Source: an uncultured Sphingobacteriales bacterium
GTDB taxonomy: Bacteria > Bacteroidota > Bacteroidia > Chitinophagales > Chitinophagaceae
DNA: 44,800 nt
Direction of reading: 5' to 3'
NCBI GenBank assembly: GCA_937871285.1
Contig: CALMQS010000066.1
Location: 1 to 44,800 of the forward strand
Below are positions 24,554-33,215 of this stretch, in pieces. The stretch's first letter is position 1; the number at the start of each line of letters is the position of its first letter. The notes under the pieces are model-generated. The model made no database searches. It worked only from the letters and a program-made list of their open reading frames with translations, and was not told the DNA's origin. The translations under genes were made by a program, and so were the position numbers.

Positions 24554-25984
24554 CTATGCAAATAAGTCTTCCATTAACACTTCCGCCTGTATGCGTCCCA
24601 GATAGTATTCATTTTTCCGGGTACCATAAGTGGTGATCATAGTAGGGAACAGCGTTTTTTTTGTACCGGTTTCAGCGCGGAAAACATTCACTTTCGTATC
24701 CAGTTCGGCAGCATATTTTTTATCTATCACGAACTCGCTGCCGGAAAATTTCATTTCACAAATATTGATACAGCGATCCTGCCGGTCCAGCAGCAGGTCA
24801 ATCTGTGCCCCTTGAGCCCCTTTTCCGGGTGCATGTCTCCAGGTGGCGGCATTCATCAATACACCTTCTATTCCGAGCCTGCGCCTGATCTGTAATACAT
24901 GTTTCTGGCAAATGGATTCAAAAGCAAAGCCGCTCCAGCTAATATAGGCAGGCGTTCCGTATTGCCGGAGCCAGGCGCCGCCCGCGGTGTCCTTTGCATG
25001 CTCAATGAACTTGAGGTAAAACAGCGAGTATTCGTCCGACAGCTTATAAATACCTTCATTGGTGTTCTTTTGAAAAGGAATGTAAGGCGTAATAAAACCC
25101 GATTCTTCCAGCTCCTGCAGGATCCGTGAAGTGGTGCCTCCGGAAGTAAAGCCGCATTCGTTGATAATTTCATTACGCGAGAGGCCTTTCCCTTTGGCAG
25201 CCAGTGCGCGGATCACCCGTTCATGGTTTTCCGAATGGGCAAACAGCGATTTATAGAGATTGCTGAATTCAATTTTTAAAGGGCCGTCTTTGGTAAAGCA
25301 AAGCCGGTCTATTACCTGGGCAGCGCTTTCTCCGGGGTTAACGTTTCGCAGGTAGTGTGGTATGCCGCCCATAGCCATATACAATTGCAGCTGGTTGTAC
25401 TGGTCGAGTATAACACCCTTACTTTTCAGGTATGCCTGTGTTTCTCCCAGCGTAAATGGAAGCAATCGGATCGTTTGGGTGACCCGGTTATGGAGACCGC
25501 CCCGGTTGTTAATGATCCTGTCTATCATCCAGGAAGCAGCCGATCCGCAGATAATTACTTTTAAATGGGATTTTTTGGAAGCGGAAGCGTTCCACCAGTG
25601 GTCAAAGGCTTGTAGAAAACCAGACTTACGGGTGTCAGTCCAGGGAAACTCATCAAAGAAAATAACGGCAGGTTTGCCGGAAGGAAGTGTATCAAGATAG
25701 GTGTCCAGCATCGTAAATGCCTGTAGCCAGTTGGCAGGGATAGCCAGGGCCACTGCGCTTTTGGCAGCCAGTTGGAGGGCCCGGCTGAAATTTTCAAGCT
25801 GCGTTTTCATTGTAGCCCCGTGAATGCCGGTAAATTCGAATACCATCTCATCTTTACAGAAAGTACGTACGAGATATGTTTTGCCTACCCGGCGGCGGCC
25901 GTAGATGGCGATCAGTTCGGGTTCAGGGCTTGCCAGCCTGCCCGCCAGTATTTTCTGCTCCGCAATACGCCCGGTGATCTTCAT
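24554..25984 (-). CDS. AAA-type ATPase with winged helix and DUF234-like nuclease domain
   Basis: Walker A GRRRVGKT (29-36) and Walker B AVIFFDEFPW belong to the archaeal-type ATPase branch of P-loop proteins. A winged-helix segment near residues 265-300 (LSRNEIINECGF, then SRILQELEESGFI) follows. The C-terminal domain has a PD-(D/E)xK-like pattern (AQIDLLLDR ... ICEMKF) as in DUF234 proteins. Members are very common and patchily distributed in Bacteroidota and Archaea; their function is unsettled. It is a single gene. Its upstream region has repeated GGAC-containing sites and a palindrome, and the internal winged helix could bind them to autoregulate. Cellular role unknown. Confidence 0.88.
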   Translation of the reverse strand: MKITGRIAEQKILAGRLASPEPELIAIYGRRRVGKTYLVRTFCKDEMVFEFTGIHGATMKTQLENFSRALQLAAKSAVALAIPANWLQAFTMLDTYLDTLPSGKPAVIFFDEFPWTDTRKSGFLQAFDHWWNASASKKSHLKVIICGSAASWMIDRIINNRGGLHNRVTQTIRLLPFTLGETQAYLKSKGVILDQYNQLQLYMAMGGIPHYLRNVNPGESAAQVIDRLCFTKDGPLKIEFSNLYKSLFAHSENHERVIRALAAKGKGLSRNEIINECGFTSGGTTSRILQELEESGFITPYIPFQKNTNEGIYKLSDEYSLFYLKFIEHAKDTAGGAWLRQYGTPAYISWSGFAFESICQKHVLQIRRRLGIEGVLMNAATWRHAPGKGAQGAQIDLLLDRQDRCINICEMKFSGSEFVIDKKYAAELDTKVNVFRAETGTKKTLFPTMITTYGTRKNEYYLGRIQAEVLMEDLFA

Positions 25985-25999
25985 GAATATTTATTTCCA

Positions 26000-26093
26000 T
26001 CCAAAATTAGCATTTTTATGCTATTTTGGACAAATATATTAAATTATATGGAGCCAATTTTTTGTAAAAAGTCATATTTTGGACGAATATATT
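26000..26093. promoter_or_regulatory. Palindrome and direct repeats upstream of the DUF234 ATPase
   Basis: CCAAAATTAGCAT (26000-26012) and ATGCTATTTTGG (26018-26029) are inverted copies, except for one extra T. TATTTTGGACaAATATATT (26022-26040) and TATTTTGGACgAATATATT (26075-26093) are direct repeats matching at 18 of 19 positions, 53 bp apart. All lie just upstream of the leftward ATPase start at 25984. They look like an operator array; the binding protein is unknown. Confidence 0.6.
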
Positions 26094-26163
26094 TCAACGC
26101 TTTCCGGTTAAATGCATCGGCAGGAATGAGGTATTGGTGAATTTTGTTTTTTTGACACATTAT

Positions 26164-26502
26164 AAGAGTAAGTATTTCGGTGTATGAAGATCCGCGAAGC
26201 GGGAAACAGCCGAAGGCTACGGAAGTGCCTCGTAATGCACTTTGGTCTTACCCATTCGGCAAGGCAGAGGACGATCTGTCCAGTCCTTTTGTTACCGGTT
26301 ATATATTGCCATGAGCCGATTATACCATGTATTCGGCTCAGAAATAGTTAAAAAATGAGCCAAATAGAACAATTATTCGGCTCATACAAATTTAGAGGCT
26401 AAAGATGCGGGTATTTCTTCCGGGTAATAAATAGAAGTATAAAGCGTATAGCCTTCAACAGGATTTCAATATTGAAAGAATAAGCATTTCGGTGTGTGGA
26501 GA
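26164..26502. repeat. Pair of imperfect direct repeats in gene-free DNA
   Basis: AAGAGTAAGTATTTCGGTGTATGAAGA (about 26164-26190) and the related AAGAATAAGCATTTCGGTGTGTGGAGA (about 26477-26503) match at most positions, about 313 bp apart. They bracket the palindromes at 26311-26385. This may mark an old insertion or duplication. No gene is recognisable between 26100 and 26970. Confidence 0.45.
26311..26385. promoter_or_regulatory. Two tandem operator-like palindromes with TGAGCCGA/TCGGCTCA arms
   Basis: The first has TGAGCCGA (26312-26319) and TCGGCTCA (26333-26340). The second has ATGAGCCAAATA (26355-26366) and TATTCGGCTCAT (26374-26385), 12-bp arms with one mismatch and a 7-bp centre. They are 44 bp apart. 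A further ATGAGCCG half-site is at 26723. No intact gene stands next to them, so they may be leftovers of the control region of a lost gene. Confidence 0.55.
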
Positions 26503-26635
26503 CAAAACAAAAAACAGTTATTGATCGTATTACTTATTACTGCTCCGTACTATAGCATATTTGGCATTATCAAAAAACTTCTTATCTTGAAGGTGCTTTT
26601 TTAATCCTTCAATCTTTTGACTGCCTGCCCCCGTC

Positions 26636-26668
26636 CCTGCCTGCCGTTCGGCAGTTCAGGCAGGCGTA
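26636..26668. repeat. GC-rich nested inverted repeat
   Basis: CCTGCCTG ... CAGGCAGG arms enclose an inner perfect palindrome TGCCGTTCGGCA, in a C/G-rich patch unlike its surroundings that continues to GGGCGGGCGGGCCC near 26687. This kind of CCTGCCTGCC element is commonly dispersed in Bacteroidota intergenic DNA. The region is gene-free. Confidence 0.5.
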
Positions 26669-26977
26669 CCGATCCGGGCGGGCGGGCCCTGCCACTACCC
26701 GAACCCGATTTCAAAAAAACATGAGCCGGTATTAGCGGGAACTGTGATGTCTTTGTATATGCTTGACTTTACAGGAAACTGCAAAAATGGTGCATGTGGT
26801 TGGGAGTGGTGAAGCTGTATGCCGGATATTGCCTAACTTAATACCGCTTATCGTTTATTTGCGCTGTTTGTCTATTTCTTTTTTTGGTACAGCTCAGTTT
26901 ACATTATTTGCCTGTATGGTTAATACCTCCATAGAACCATCCGTCTTCCTTTATCCGGGCGTTCTGTACCGGTAAGG

Positions 26978-27329
26978 TACGCCCTCGTTCATGCCGCATA
27001 CTGGATCATGATCACCGCTTTTTTTATTTAAAAAAAAATACGTGATCGTAAAGGCGGGACTTCCCTCCTTTGTTACCTGCGTATCTGTGCGGCTGCTGTT
27101 GCTTATCGCCATCGCATATATTAACCTGCATTACCTGCTTCCCCGGTACCTGCTCACGGGCAAATACCTGGAATATTTTTTTTTCGTAGTGCTTTCCATA
27201 GCCGGGTACCTGCTGGTACAGGGATTGTTTGATATTTTTTTATACGGCTATGTGCTCGGCCCTATGAGAAGGAATTTCTTTTGGGAAACGATCTCTTATA
27301 ATTTCTTCAGCACGCTAAATTGTAATTAA
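26978..27329 (+). pseudogene. Remnant of a LytS-type sensor histidine kinase (membrane part only)
   Basis: Frame 27042-27329 encodes RLLLLIAIAYINLHYLLPRY, KYLEYFFFVVLS and further hydrophobic segments, the 4-helix sensor part of LytS/AlgZ-like kinases. The natural N-terminus continues upstream in another frame (VHAAYWIMITAFFI, 26987-27028, then TAA), so a one-base frameshift has occurred in the T/A run at about 27019-27038. The HisKA-like and ATPase domains that should follow are absent; the frame stops at 27329 and regulator sequence begins at once. It is a decayed gene, and no promoter was seen. Confidence 0.7.
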
Positions 27330-27519
27330 GGGATCCATTAAATCCATGCATGCTATTTTTCCGGAAAAGCTTTTTATGCGGGTGCATAAATCGTTTATCG
27401 TTGCCAGGAACAGGATCATTCGCGTGGAAAGAAATAAGATTATTTTAAAAAATCACCAGGTACCCATAGGCAGAAATTATAAAGAAGCGCTGGAGTTGTG
27501 GATGTATGGCAAAAGATAA
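27319..27519 (+). pseudogene. Remnant of a LytTR response regulator (C-terminal DNA-binding part)
   Basis: From about 27331 the frame reads GSIKSMHAIFPEKLFMRVHK, then SFIVARNRI, IRVERNKIIL and PIGRNYKEAL, ending at TAA 27517-27519. RVHKSFIV and PIGRxY are hallmark LytTR motifs. The receiver domain and the first LytTR strands are missing. Together with the kinase fragment just upstream, this shows that a deletion removed the kinase catalytic half and the regulator receiver, leaving the two ends joined near 27315-27330. It converges on batA with a 4-bp gap. Confidence 0.75.
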
Positions 27520-27523
27520 AGCG

Positions 27524-28531
27524 CTAAGGGAACTGCCTGAATACCGTTAACCGAAGGAGCAGTTCTACAAAAATAAAACCTATCGCCAGCAATGCCATTG
27601 GATGAAACCGTTCCGTATATAACCGGGTAGTAGTGATATTAAGTTTTGTTTTTTCAAGCTGATCTATTTCCTGGTAAATGGCCTCAAGCCCCTGGTTAGC
27701 CTTAGCACGGAAATATTTACCGCCTGTTTCCGCTGCAATTTCTTCCAGCAGGGGCTCATCAATATTTACCTTTTCCTGCTGCATAATGATTTGTCCGCCG
27801 GGGCCCTGCACCGGGGTGCTGGCATAACCATCCGAGCCTATGCCAATGGTATATACCTTTATTCCCAGGGATTTGGCTATTTCCTTGGCCGTCCTGGGGT
27901 CAATCAACCCACCGTTGTTTTCACCGTCGGTAAGCAATATTACCACTTTGCTTTTGGCTTCACTGCTGCGTAAGCGGTCAACACTCGTGGCTAACCCTGA
28001 GCCTATTGCTGTTCCATCCACTAAAAATCCTCCATCTACCTGGTATATCTGCGATTCCAATACGGCGTGATCACCCGTAACCGGGCATTGCGTAAAGCTC
28101 TCCCCTGCAAATACCACCAACCCTATCCTGTCTGCCGGCCGGTTGCGCACAAAATCTCCGGCTACTTTTTTGGCTGCTTCCAGCCGGTTGGGATGAAAAT
28201 CCTGGGCCAGCATGCTGCCGCTCACGTCTAAGCACAATACAATATCTATTCCTTCGCCCTCCACATGCTTTTCATCATTATGGGTTTGCGGCCTTGCAAG
28301 CGCCAATATAATGCAGGTTAGGGCCAGCAGCCGCATTACAAAAGGAATATACCTGAGCTTGTTTTTGAGCGAATGTGTATTCCGGAAACTTTTAAGCGAA
28401 GAAACCATCATGGTGCCACGCATCCTGCTGGCATAACTGATATACCATCCGGCCAATACCGGAATGATCAGCAACAGGAACAATACCCCGGGATTCGCAA
28501 ATTCAATATGTTCAAAATAATCTCTGAGCAC
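27524..28531 (-). CDS. batA: BatA, membrane-anchored VWA-domain protein
   Basis: Membrane segments near residues 14-32 and 63-80, a von Willebrand A domain (about 93-285) with an intact MIDAS (DVSGSM at 102-107, Thr in DGTAIGSG, TDGENN at 201-206), and a final membrane segment (about 310-330). It belongs to the Bat (Bacteroides aerotolerance) family, thought to act with MoxR ATPases as a chaperone-like system at the cell envelope. It starts 3 bp after the upstream BatD-like gene. The usual following batB and TPR genes are missing here; a broken two-component system abuts its 3' end. Confidence 0.92.
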   Translation of the reverse strand: MLRDYFEHIEFANPGVLFLLLIIPVLAGWYISYASRMRGTMMVSSLKSFRNTHSLKNKLRYIPFVMRLLALTCIILALARPQTHNDEKHVEGEGIDIVLCLDVSGSMLAQDFHPNRLEAAKKVAGDFVRNRPADRIGLVVFAGESFTQCPVTGDHAVLESQIYQVDGGFLVDGTAIGSGLATSVDRLRSSEAKSKVVILLTDGENNGGLIDPRTAKEIAKSLGIKVYTIGIGSDGYASTPVQGPGGQIIMQQEKVNIDEPLLEEIAAETGGKYFRAKANQGLEAIYQEIDQLEKTKLNITTTRLYTERFHPMALLAIGFIFVELLLRLTVFRQFP

Positions 28532-28533
28532 TT

Positions 28534-29526
28534 TTATTGTTTTAAATGATCCAGCGCCCGTATCACTTTTTCGATAGTATGCAACGAAGCGGAAGCCAGC
28601 TCTTTCCCGGGCTGATACCTGGCAAACTTAACGGCATCGGATATGCGCAATGCTTCAGCGGTTTTACTCACCATTTGCTTATCCAGCATACCATTAAGCA
28701 ACAACAACAATTCATCTGTTGTTTTTTGTAAAGCCGGGATGCTGAATCTTCTTTCTATATATACTTTAAATATGCCTGTTAATATACTGTAATGCTTTTT
28801 CCATTCCTCATTATTTGTCAACTGTTCAGCCTCCAGCGCACGGAGGCTGTTTATTGCTTCTTCCAACGGTGAAAGGGTGCTGCTATGCACACCGGAAGCT
28901 ATTGGCTTAGCCGTTCTTGATTTCAGCCATAGCCATACTAAAATGCCCAGCACGGCTAATGATAATATGCCCGCCACCCAATACCACCAGGGCGTTTTTT
29001 CATCCGGCACATCAATGATCTCCCTGATATCATGGTAGGTGCTGTCTTTTAATTGAACGGGAACAATCGTTACAGGCAGGGAATCTGCACGTATTGTTTG
29101 TTTATTGATGGTAACCTTTACAGCGGGTATCACCCAAATGCCCGAATCAAAACCCGTAATGGTAAAAGACTGGCGATAGGTGGTAACGGAGGCTTCCATT
29201 GCAGAATCCATTGGCGACCTGCTCAGCACTTCAAGATGATTAAAGCTGTCGGGCAGGTTAAACCATTTTGTTACGGGGCGGCCGGGGCTGGTTTTTACCT
29301 CAATATGCAATTCAACGGGCTCACCGATCAGCACATGATCGCGGTTCACGGAAGCTTTTATGGTTGCAGAAGAAGACTGGGCAGAAGCCACAGCGGTAAA
29401 AAAGAGGCAATGAGCCAGCAGCGTAAACAAGTATACCGGTAACCGCCCTGGCGATCCGGAATTAAAAATGCACCCAACGGGGCCTATTAAACGAATGCGC
29501 CCTTTTATATATTTACATTTCTTCAT
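28534..29526 (-). CDS. BatD-like membrane protein
   Basis: A signal or anchor segment near residues 28-49 (VYLFTLLAHCLFFTAVASAQ) is followed by an immunoglobulin-like beta domain (VNRDHVLIGEPVELHIEV, typical of the BatD/oxygen-tolerance family). A membrane helix lies around 180-200 (WWYWVAGILSLAVLG), with a cytoplasmic helical tail. At 330 residues it is shorter than classical BatD and is the small BatD-like protein usually found between DUF58 and batA genes. The start at 29526 leaves a basic leader (KKCKYIKGRIR) before the hydrophobic core. Confidence 0.82.
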   Translation of the reverse strand: MKKCKYIKGRIRLIGPVGCIFNSGSPGRLPVYLFTLLAHCLFFTAVASAQSSSATIKASVNRDHVLIGEPVELHIEVKTSPGRPVTKWFNLPDSFNHLEVLSRSPMDSAMEASVTTYRQSFTITGFDSGIWVIPAVKVTINKQTIRADSLPVTIVPVQLKDSTYHDIREIIDVPDEKTPWWYWVAGILSLAVLGILVWLWLKSRTAKPIASGVHSSTLSPLEEAINSLRALEAEQLTNNEEWKKHYSILTGIFKVYIERRFSIPALQKTTDELLLLLNGMLDKQMVSKTAEALRISDAVKFARYQPGKELASASLHTIEKVIRALDHLKQ

Positions 29527-29547
29527 CGCAGGCTACCAGGGAGTAAT

Positions 29548-30471
29548 TTATTTTGCTGCTTTTTTTCTCTTTGAAAAAAACCGCTGTAACACTTTTACGT
29601 AATCTTCATCCGTTCGCAGGTAAAGCAGGTCGGCGCCCGATTTTAGAAAAGAAAGCCTGCAGGCTTCTTCATTCCGCATAAACTGTTCGTGATAATTATA
29701 CTGTACCATTTTGTCGTTGGTATCAATCCATTGCGTGCGGCCCGTTTCTGCGTCCTGCACCTGCGTCATACCTATTTCAGGCAAGTCCATATCCATTTTA
29801 TCGTACACTTTAATACCAATAACATCGTGGCGGTTGCCGGCAACCCTCAGGGGATCATCGTACTGTTCTACCATGAAATCGCTTAAAATAAAGGCAATGC
29901 TTTTTTGCTTAACGGCGGTATTAAAGAACCGTACCGCTTCATTCAGGTTGGTTCCTTTGCTTTTAGGCTGTACGGTTAATAATTCCCTCACCACATACAA
30001 CGCATGCTCCTTACCCTTTTTAGGCGGAATGTAAAATTCAATTTTATCGCTAAAAAAAATAACACCTACCTTATCATTATTATTTACGGCAGAAAAAGCC
30101 AGCACGGCGCACACCTCGGTGATCAGGTCTTTTTTGCGCTGCTGCACGGTTCCAAACAGGGAGCTGGCGCTAATGTCTACCAGCAGCATCATGGTAAGCT
30201 CTCTTTCCTCTTCAAACAGCTTGCTGAACGGGGCGCCCATACGGGCAGATACATTCCAGTCTATAAACCGCACATCATCTCCTGCCGCGTATTCCCTCAC
30301 TTCCTTAAACACCATGCCCCGGCCTTTGAACGCCGTGTGGTATTCACCGGTAAAGAAATTGGTAGTGAGCTTTTTGCTCCTGATCTCCAGCTCTTTTACC
30401 TTTTTTAATATGTCGGCTACGCTTAAAGTGTTATCAGCACTTTTAGCGCTAACGCGTTTTTTTGCTTTCAT
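29548..30471 (-). CDS. DUF58 (VWA-like) protein of the MoxR-Bat operon
   Basis: Soluble 307-residue protein with the DUF58 signature GDDVRFIDWNVSARM and a VWA-like core beginning LLVDISASSLFG. It is the adaptor that usually follows MoxR in these operons. The ATG at 30471 is preferred: the longer frame starting at 30558 runs into repeat DNA (LSLAITQLKADGSLL is encoded by a dispersed repeat), so those 29 residues are not credible. It lies between moxR and the BatD-like gene. Confidence 0.9.
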   Translation of the reverse strand: MKAKKRVSAKSADNTLSVADILKKVKELEIRSKKLTTNFFTGEYHTAFKGRGMVFKEVREYAAGDDVRFIDWNVSARMGAPFSKLFEEERELTMMLLVDISASSLFGTVQQRKKDLITEVCAVLAFSAVNNNDKVGVIFFSDKIEFYIPPKKGKEHALYVVRELLTVQPKSKGTNLNEAVRFFNTAVKQKSIAFILSDFMVEQYDDPLRVAGNRHDVIGIKVYDKMDMDLPEIGMTQVQDAETGRTQWIDTNDKMVQYNYHEQFMRNEEACRLSFLKSGADLLYLRTDEDYVKVLQRFFSKRKKAAK

Positions 30472-30480
30472 ATTGCTATT

Positions 30481-30620
30481 AGCTGTCAGCAATGAGCCGT
30501 CAGCTTTCAGTTGAGTAATTGCTAATGATAAGCTACGTACTCTTGTTTCATTTCTCACTTTTCTCTCTTCTTCGAATTTGAAATTTGTATCTTATTTGGT
30601 TCTTGTAATTTGGTTTTTGA
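30481..30620. repeat. Dispersed degenerate repeats between moxR and DUF58 genes
   Basis: Two kinds are seen in this 316-bp gap: CTGTCAGCAATGAGCCGTCAG and following (30482-30510), and an AT-rich TTTGAAATTTGTAT...TTATTTGG unit (30575-30618). The latter recurs almost unchanged at 41298-41322 in another intergenic region. The rest of the gap, to 30787, has no gene. Confidence 0.6.
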
Positions 30621-30787
30621 TACTTTGTATTTCATCAGCGGTCTGTCCCTCCTTTGTCGGGTACCGACCGCTTTCATCACATCTCCCTTGCTCTAAACCG
30701 ATGAGGTTTCCCTACCCTGCAATTGCCAGCCCGTAAACCTCATGGGTTTCGCTTCTCCCATTTTCAAATTCCCTCATTTTCAAATTC

Positions 30788-31792
30788 TCACGGCACATTC
30801 ACCGCTCTTAATATTTCTTCTACCACAATTTCGGCATTAATACTTTCCGCTTCCGCTTCATAGGTTAATCCTATACGATGACGGATCACATCTTTGGCAA
30901 TGCTCCTTACATCTTCAGGTATAACATAACCCCGCTTGTTCAAAAACGCATGTGCCTTAGCCGCCAGGGCCAGGTTAATGGAAGCCCGGGGCGATCCCCC
31001 GTAAGCGATGAGCGGTTTGAGTTTATCTAACCGGTATTGTGATGGATTACGGGTTGCAAAAACAATATCTAATATATAGTTCTCTATCTTTTCATCCATA
31101 TATACCTCCCTTACCAGGTCTCTCGCCTGCAATACTTCTAATGTGCTCACTACCTGTTTTATAGGAGGAATTTTAACCCGGTTCAAATTCTGGCGAACAA
31201 TAAGCAGCTCTTCTTCCCGGCTGGGATAATCAATCAGCACTTTCAGCATAAAGCGGTCAACCTGCGCCTCGGGCAACGGGTAAGTGCCTTCCTGGTCAAT
31301 AGGATTTTGTGTAGCCAGCACCAAAAATGGCTCATCCAGCTTATATGTGGTTTCGCCAATGGTTACCTGCCTTTCCTGCATGGCTTCTAACAGGGCGCTC
31401 TGCACTTTAGCGGGGGCGCGGTTAATTTCATCGGCCAAAATGAAATTGGCGAAGATGGGCCCCCTGCGCACCACAAATTCATGCTTTTGCTGGTGATAGA
31501 TCATTGTTCCAATCACATCTGCCGGCAGCAGGTCGGGCGTAAACTGTATGCGGCTGAATTTGGCGTTAACAGATTGCGCCAGCGATTTAATAGAAAGTGT
31601 TTTAGCCAGCCCGGGCACACCTTCCAGCAGCACATGCCCGTTGCTGAGCAAACCAATCAGCAGGCGGTTAATCATATACTGCTGACCAACGATTATGGTG
31701 GCTATCTCGCTTTCCAAACGGTCAACAAAGGAGCCGGCTTCCTGTATTCTTTCATTTAACCGTTGAATATCTTCTGCGGTTTGTAATATCAT
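30788..31792 (-). CDS. MoxR-family AAA+ ATPase
   Basis: Walker A GVPGLAKTL, Walker B ILADEINRAPAKVQSALLEAMQE, sensor 1 LATQNPIDQEGTYPLPEAQ and a C-terminal helical lid with GGSPRASINL, all MoxR hallmarks. At 334 residues it is full length. It leads the leftward moxR-DUF58-BatD-like-batA set, though separated from DUF58 by a 316-bp gap filled with repeats. It probably acts as a chaperone for the VWA partners. Confidence 0.95.
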   Translation of the reverse strand: MILQTAEDIQRLNERIQEAGSFVDRLESEIATIIVGQQYMINRLLIGLLSNGHVLLEGVPGLAKTLSIKSLAQSVNAKFSRIQFTPDLLPADVIGTMIYHQQKHEFVVRRGPIFANFILADEINRAPAKVQSALLEAMQERQVTIGETTYKLDEPFLVLATQNPIDQEGTYPLPEAQVDRFMLKVLIDYPSREEELLIVRQNLNRVKIPPIKQVVSTLEVLQARDLVREVYMDEKIENYILDIVFATRNPSQYRLDKLKPLIAYGGSPRASINLALAAKAHAFLNKRGYVIPEDVRSIAKDVIRHRIGLTYEAEAESINAEIVVEEILRAVNVP

Positions 31793-31892
31793 TTATAATG
31801 CGGATTTATACGATAAAAGCGTAAACTGCCTGGTTACTAACGCAATGATACGCCTCAAGTTGCAAAGCCTTTGCCAAAAATCACAGATAAGC

Positions 31893-32345
31893 TCATTCTC
31901 TGTTTTTAGAATCTATCACAATCGTTACTGGCCCGTCATTGATCAACGCCACTTTCATATCGGCACCAAAAATACCGGTTTGTATTTTTTTCCCGAGATC
32001 ATTTTCTAATTGAACGATCATTTTTTCATACAGGGGAATAGCCATATCACTTTTGCCGGCCCTGCTGTACGAAGGCCGGTTACCCTTTTTGGTGGATGCG
32101 TGTAAAGTAAACTGGCTCACTAATAAAATATCGCCCCCCGTTTCTTTGATACTTACATTCATCACACCCTGTGCATCATTAAAAATACGCATATGCACCA
32201 TTTTGGCGCTTACCCATTCTATATCTCCGGCGCTGTCGGTATCCGTTATGCCCAGTAATACCAGCAACCCGTTTTTAATAATGCCGCTTATTTTACCTTC
32301 TACCGTAACGGAAGCTTCCGAAACACGTTGTATTACTGCCCGCAT
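31893..32345 (-). CDS. dtd: D-aminoacyl-tRNA deacylase
   Basis: A 150-residue DTD protein: MRAVIQRVSEASVTV at the start, catalytic SQFTLHAST segment and the cross-subunit NDGPVTIVID (Gly-cisPro type) motif. It removes D-amino acids wrongly attached to tRNA in the cytoplasm. It is a single gene, divergent from arfB. The full family length is present. Confidence 0.96.
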   Translation of the reverse strand: MRAVIQRVSEASVTVEGKISGIIKNGLLVLLGITDTDSAGDIEWVSAKMVHMRIFNDAQGVMNVSIKETGGDILLVSQFTLHASTKKGNRPSYSRAGKSDMAIPLYEKMIVQLENDLGKKIQTGIFGADMKVALINDGPVTIVIDSKNRE

Positions 32346-32575
32346 AAATGCCCGCTTTTACTGCACTGCAAGTTAATGTGAAAATAAATTGGCGGAAAAA
32401 AACTAATTTTCCTGCACAATCCCATCCGTATTGAAACAATAATAAGCAACCGGAAAGATACACATAACGTAGGGGTATGTTAATCGTAAGATGACAGAGG
32501 TTAGACGTGAAATTGTGCTCACGTTTCACCTTTCACTTCCAACAATGAGATATGACATAATATAATTACAGTAGT

Positions 32576-32983
32576 ATGAGCAAAGTAGACATACGGAAGG
32601 AAATTATATTTAAAACTGCCAGGAGCGGCGGTAAAGGCGGTCAAAATGTTAACAAGGTGGAGACCATGGTGGAAGGCTATTTTGATATTGACCGGTCGGC
32701 CCTGCTGGATGAGGAGCAAAAACAATTGGTAAAGCAAAAGCTCCGCAATAAGATCAACGCTGATGGGTTATTGCTGGTGAAGTCACAGGCGGCGCGTACC
32801 CAATTAGACAATAAGCAATTGGTGGTAAAAAAGATGAACGACCTCATTAATCAATCCTTAATAAAGCCCCGAAAAAGAATAGCCAGCAAACCTACCAAAG
32901 CCGCTAAGCAAAAGCGGATGGAGGAAAAGAAAATAAAGGGGCAGATAAAGGAAGGAAGGCGTAAGGTGAGACCGGAGGAGTGA
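32576..32983 (+). CDS. arfB: Alternative ribosome-rescue factor ArfB (peptidyl-tRNA hydrolase)
   Basis: A 135-residue class-I release-factor-like protein with the catalytic GGQ in SGGKGGQNVNKVETM, no codon-recognition domain, and a long basic C-terminal tail (RKRIASKPTKAAKQKRMEEK) that enters the empty mRNA channel of a stalled ribosome. It releases nascent chains on non-stop complexes. A small hairpin, TATCCC/GGGATA (33012-33026), lies about 30 bp past the stop. Confidence 0.93.
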   Translation: MSKVDIRKEIIFKTARSGGKGGQNVNKVETMVEGYFDIDRSALLDEEQKQLVKQKLRNKINADGLLLVKSQAARTQLDNKQLVVKKMNDLINQSLIKPRKRIASKPTKAAKQKRMEEKKIKGQIKEGRRKVRPEE

Positions 32984-33011
32984 GATAATGATTGTGGTAA
33001 CATAAACCTTG

Positions 33012-33026
33012 TATCCCTTCGGGATA
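33012..33026 (+). terminator. Short hairpin after arfB
   Basis: TATCCC, TTC loop, GGGATA; six base pairs, without a T-tract. A weak terminator or a chance element. Confidence 0.3.
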
Positions 33027-33215
33027 GAGAAAAGCTTTATTGAAGCAATTCGGAACAGTCTACATGAGCGGTACTAACGCAACTGCCGGGCAGAATTATC
33101 AATACATATACTTAGCTTTTTGAAGACACCGGTTAAATGAAAAGGCGGTCATTGGACATAAGGGATGCAGCTATTTCCTTTCTCCCTTTTTTAGCCTTAT
33201 CTTTAAGATACCATT

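Noticed and set aside
25985..26970. Insertion sequence or integrated element in the gene-poor region
   Set aside because: No transposase or integrase frame, no clear terminal inverted repeats with target duplication; only palindromes and decayed sequence are seen.
26763..26975. 70-codon rightward frame with a hydrophobic part
   Set aside because: No recognisable family; lies in decayed DNA in front of the kinase remnant, and its hydrophobic stretch does not join the frame of the kinase.
30472..30558. N-terminal extension of the DUF58 protein
   Set aside because: The added 29 residues are encoded by dispersed repeat DNA; the ATG at 30471 is a better start.
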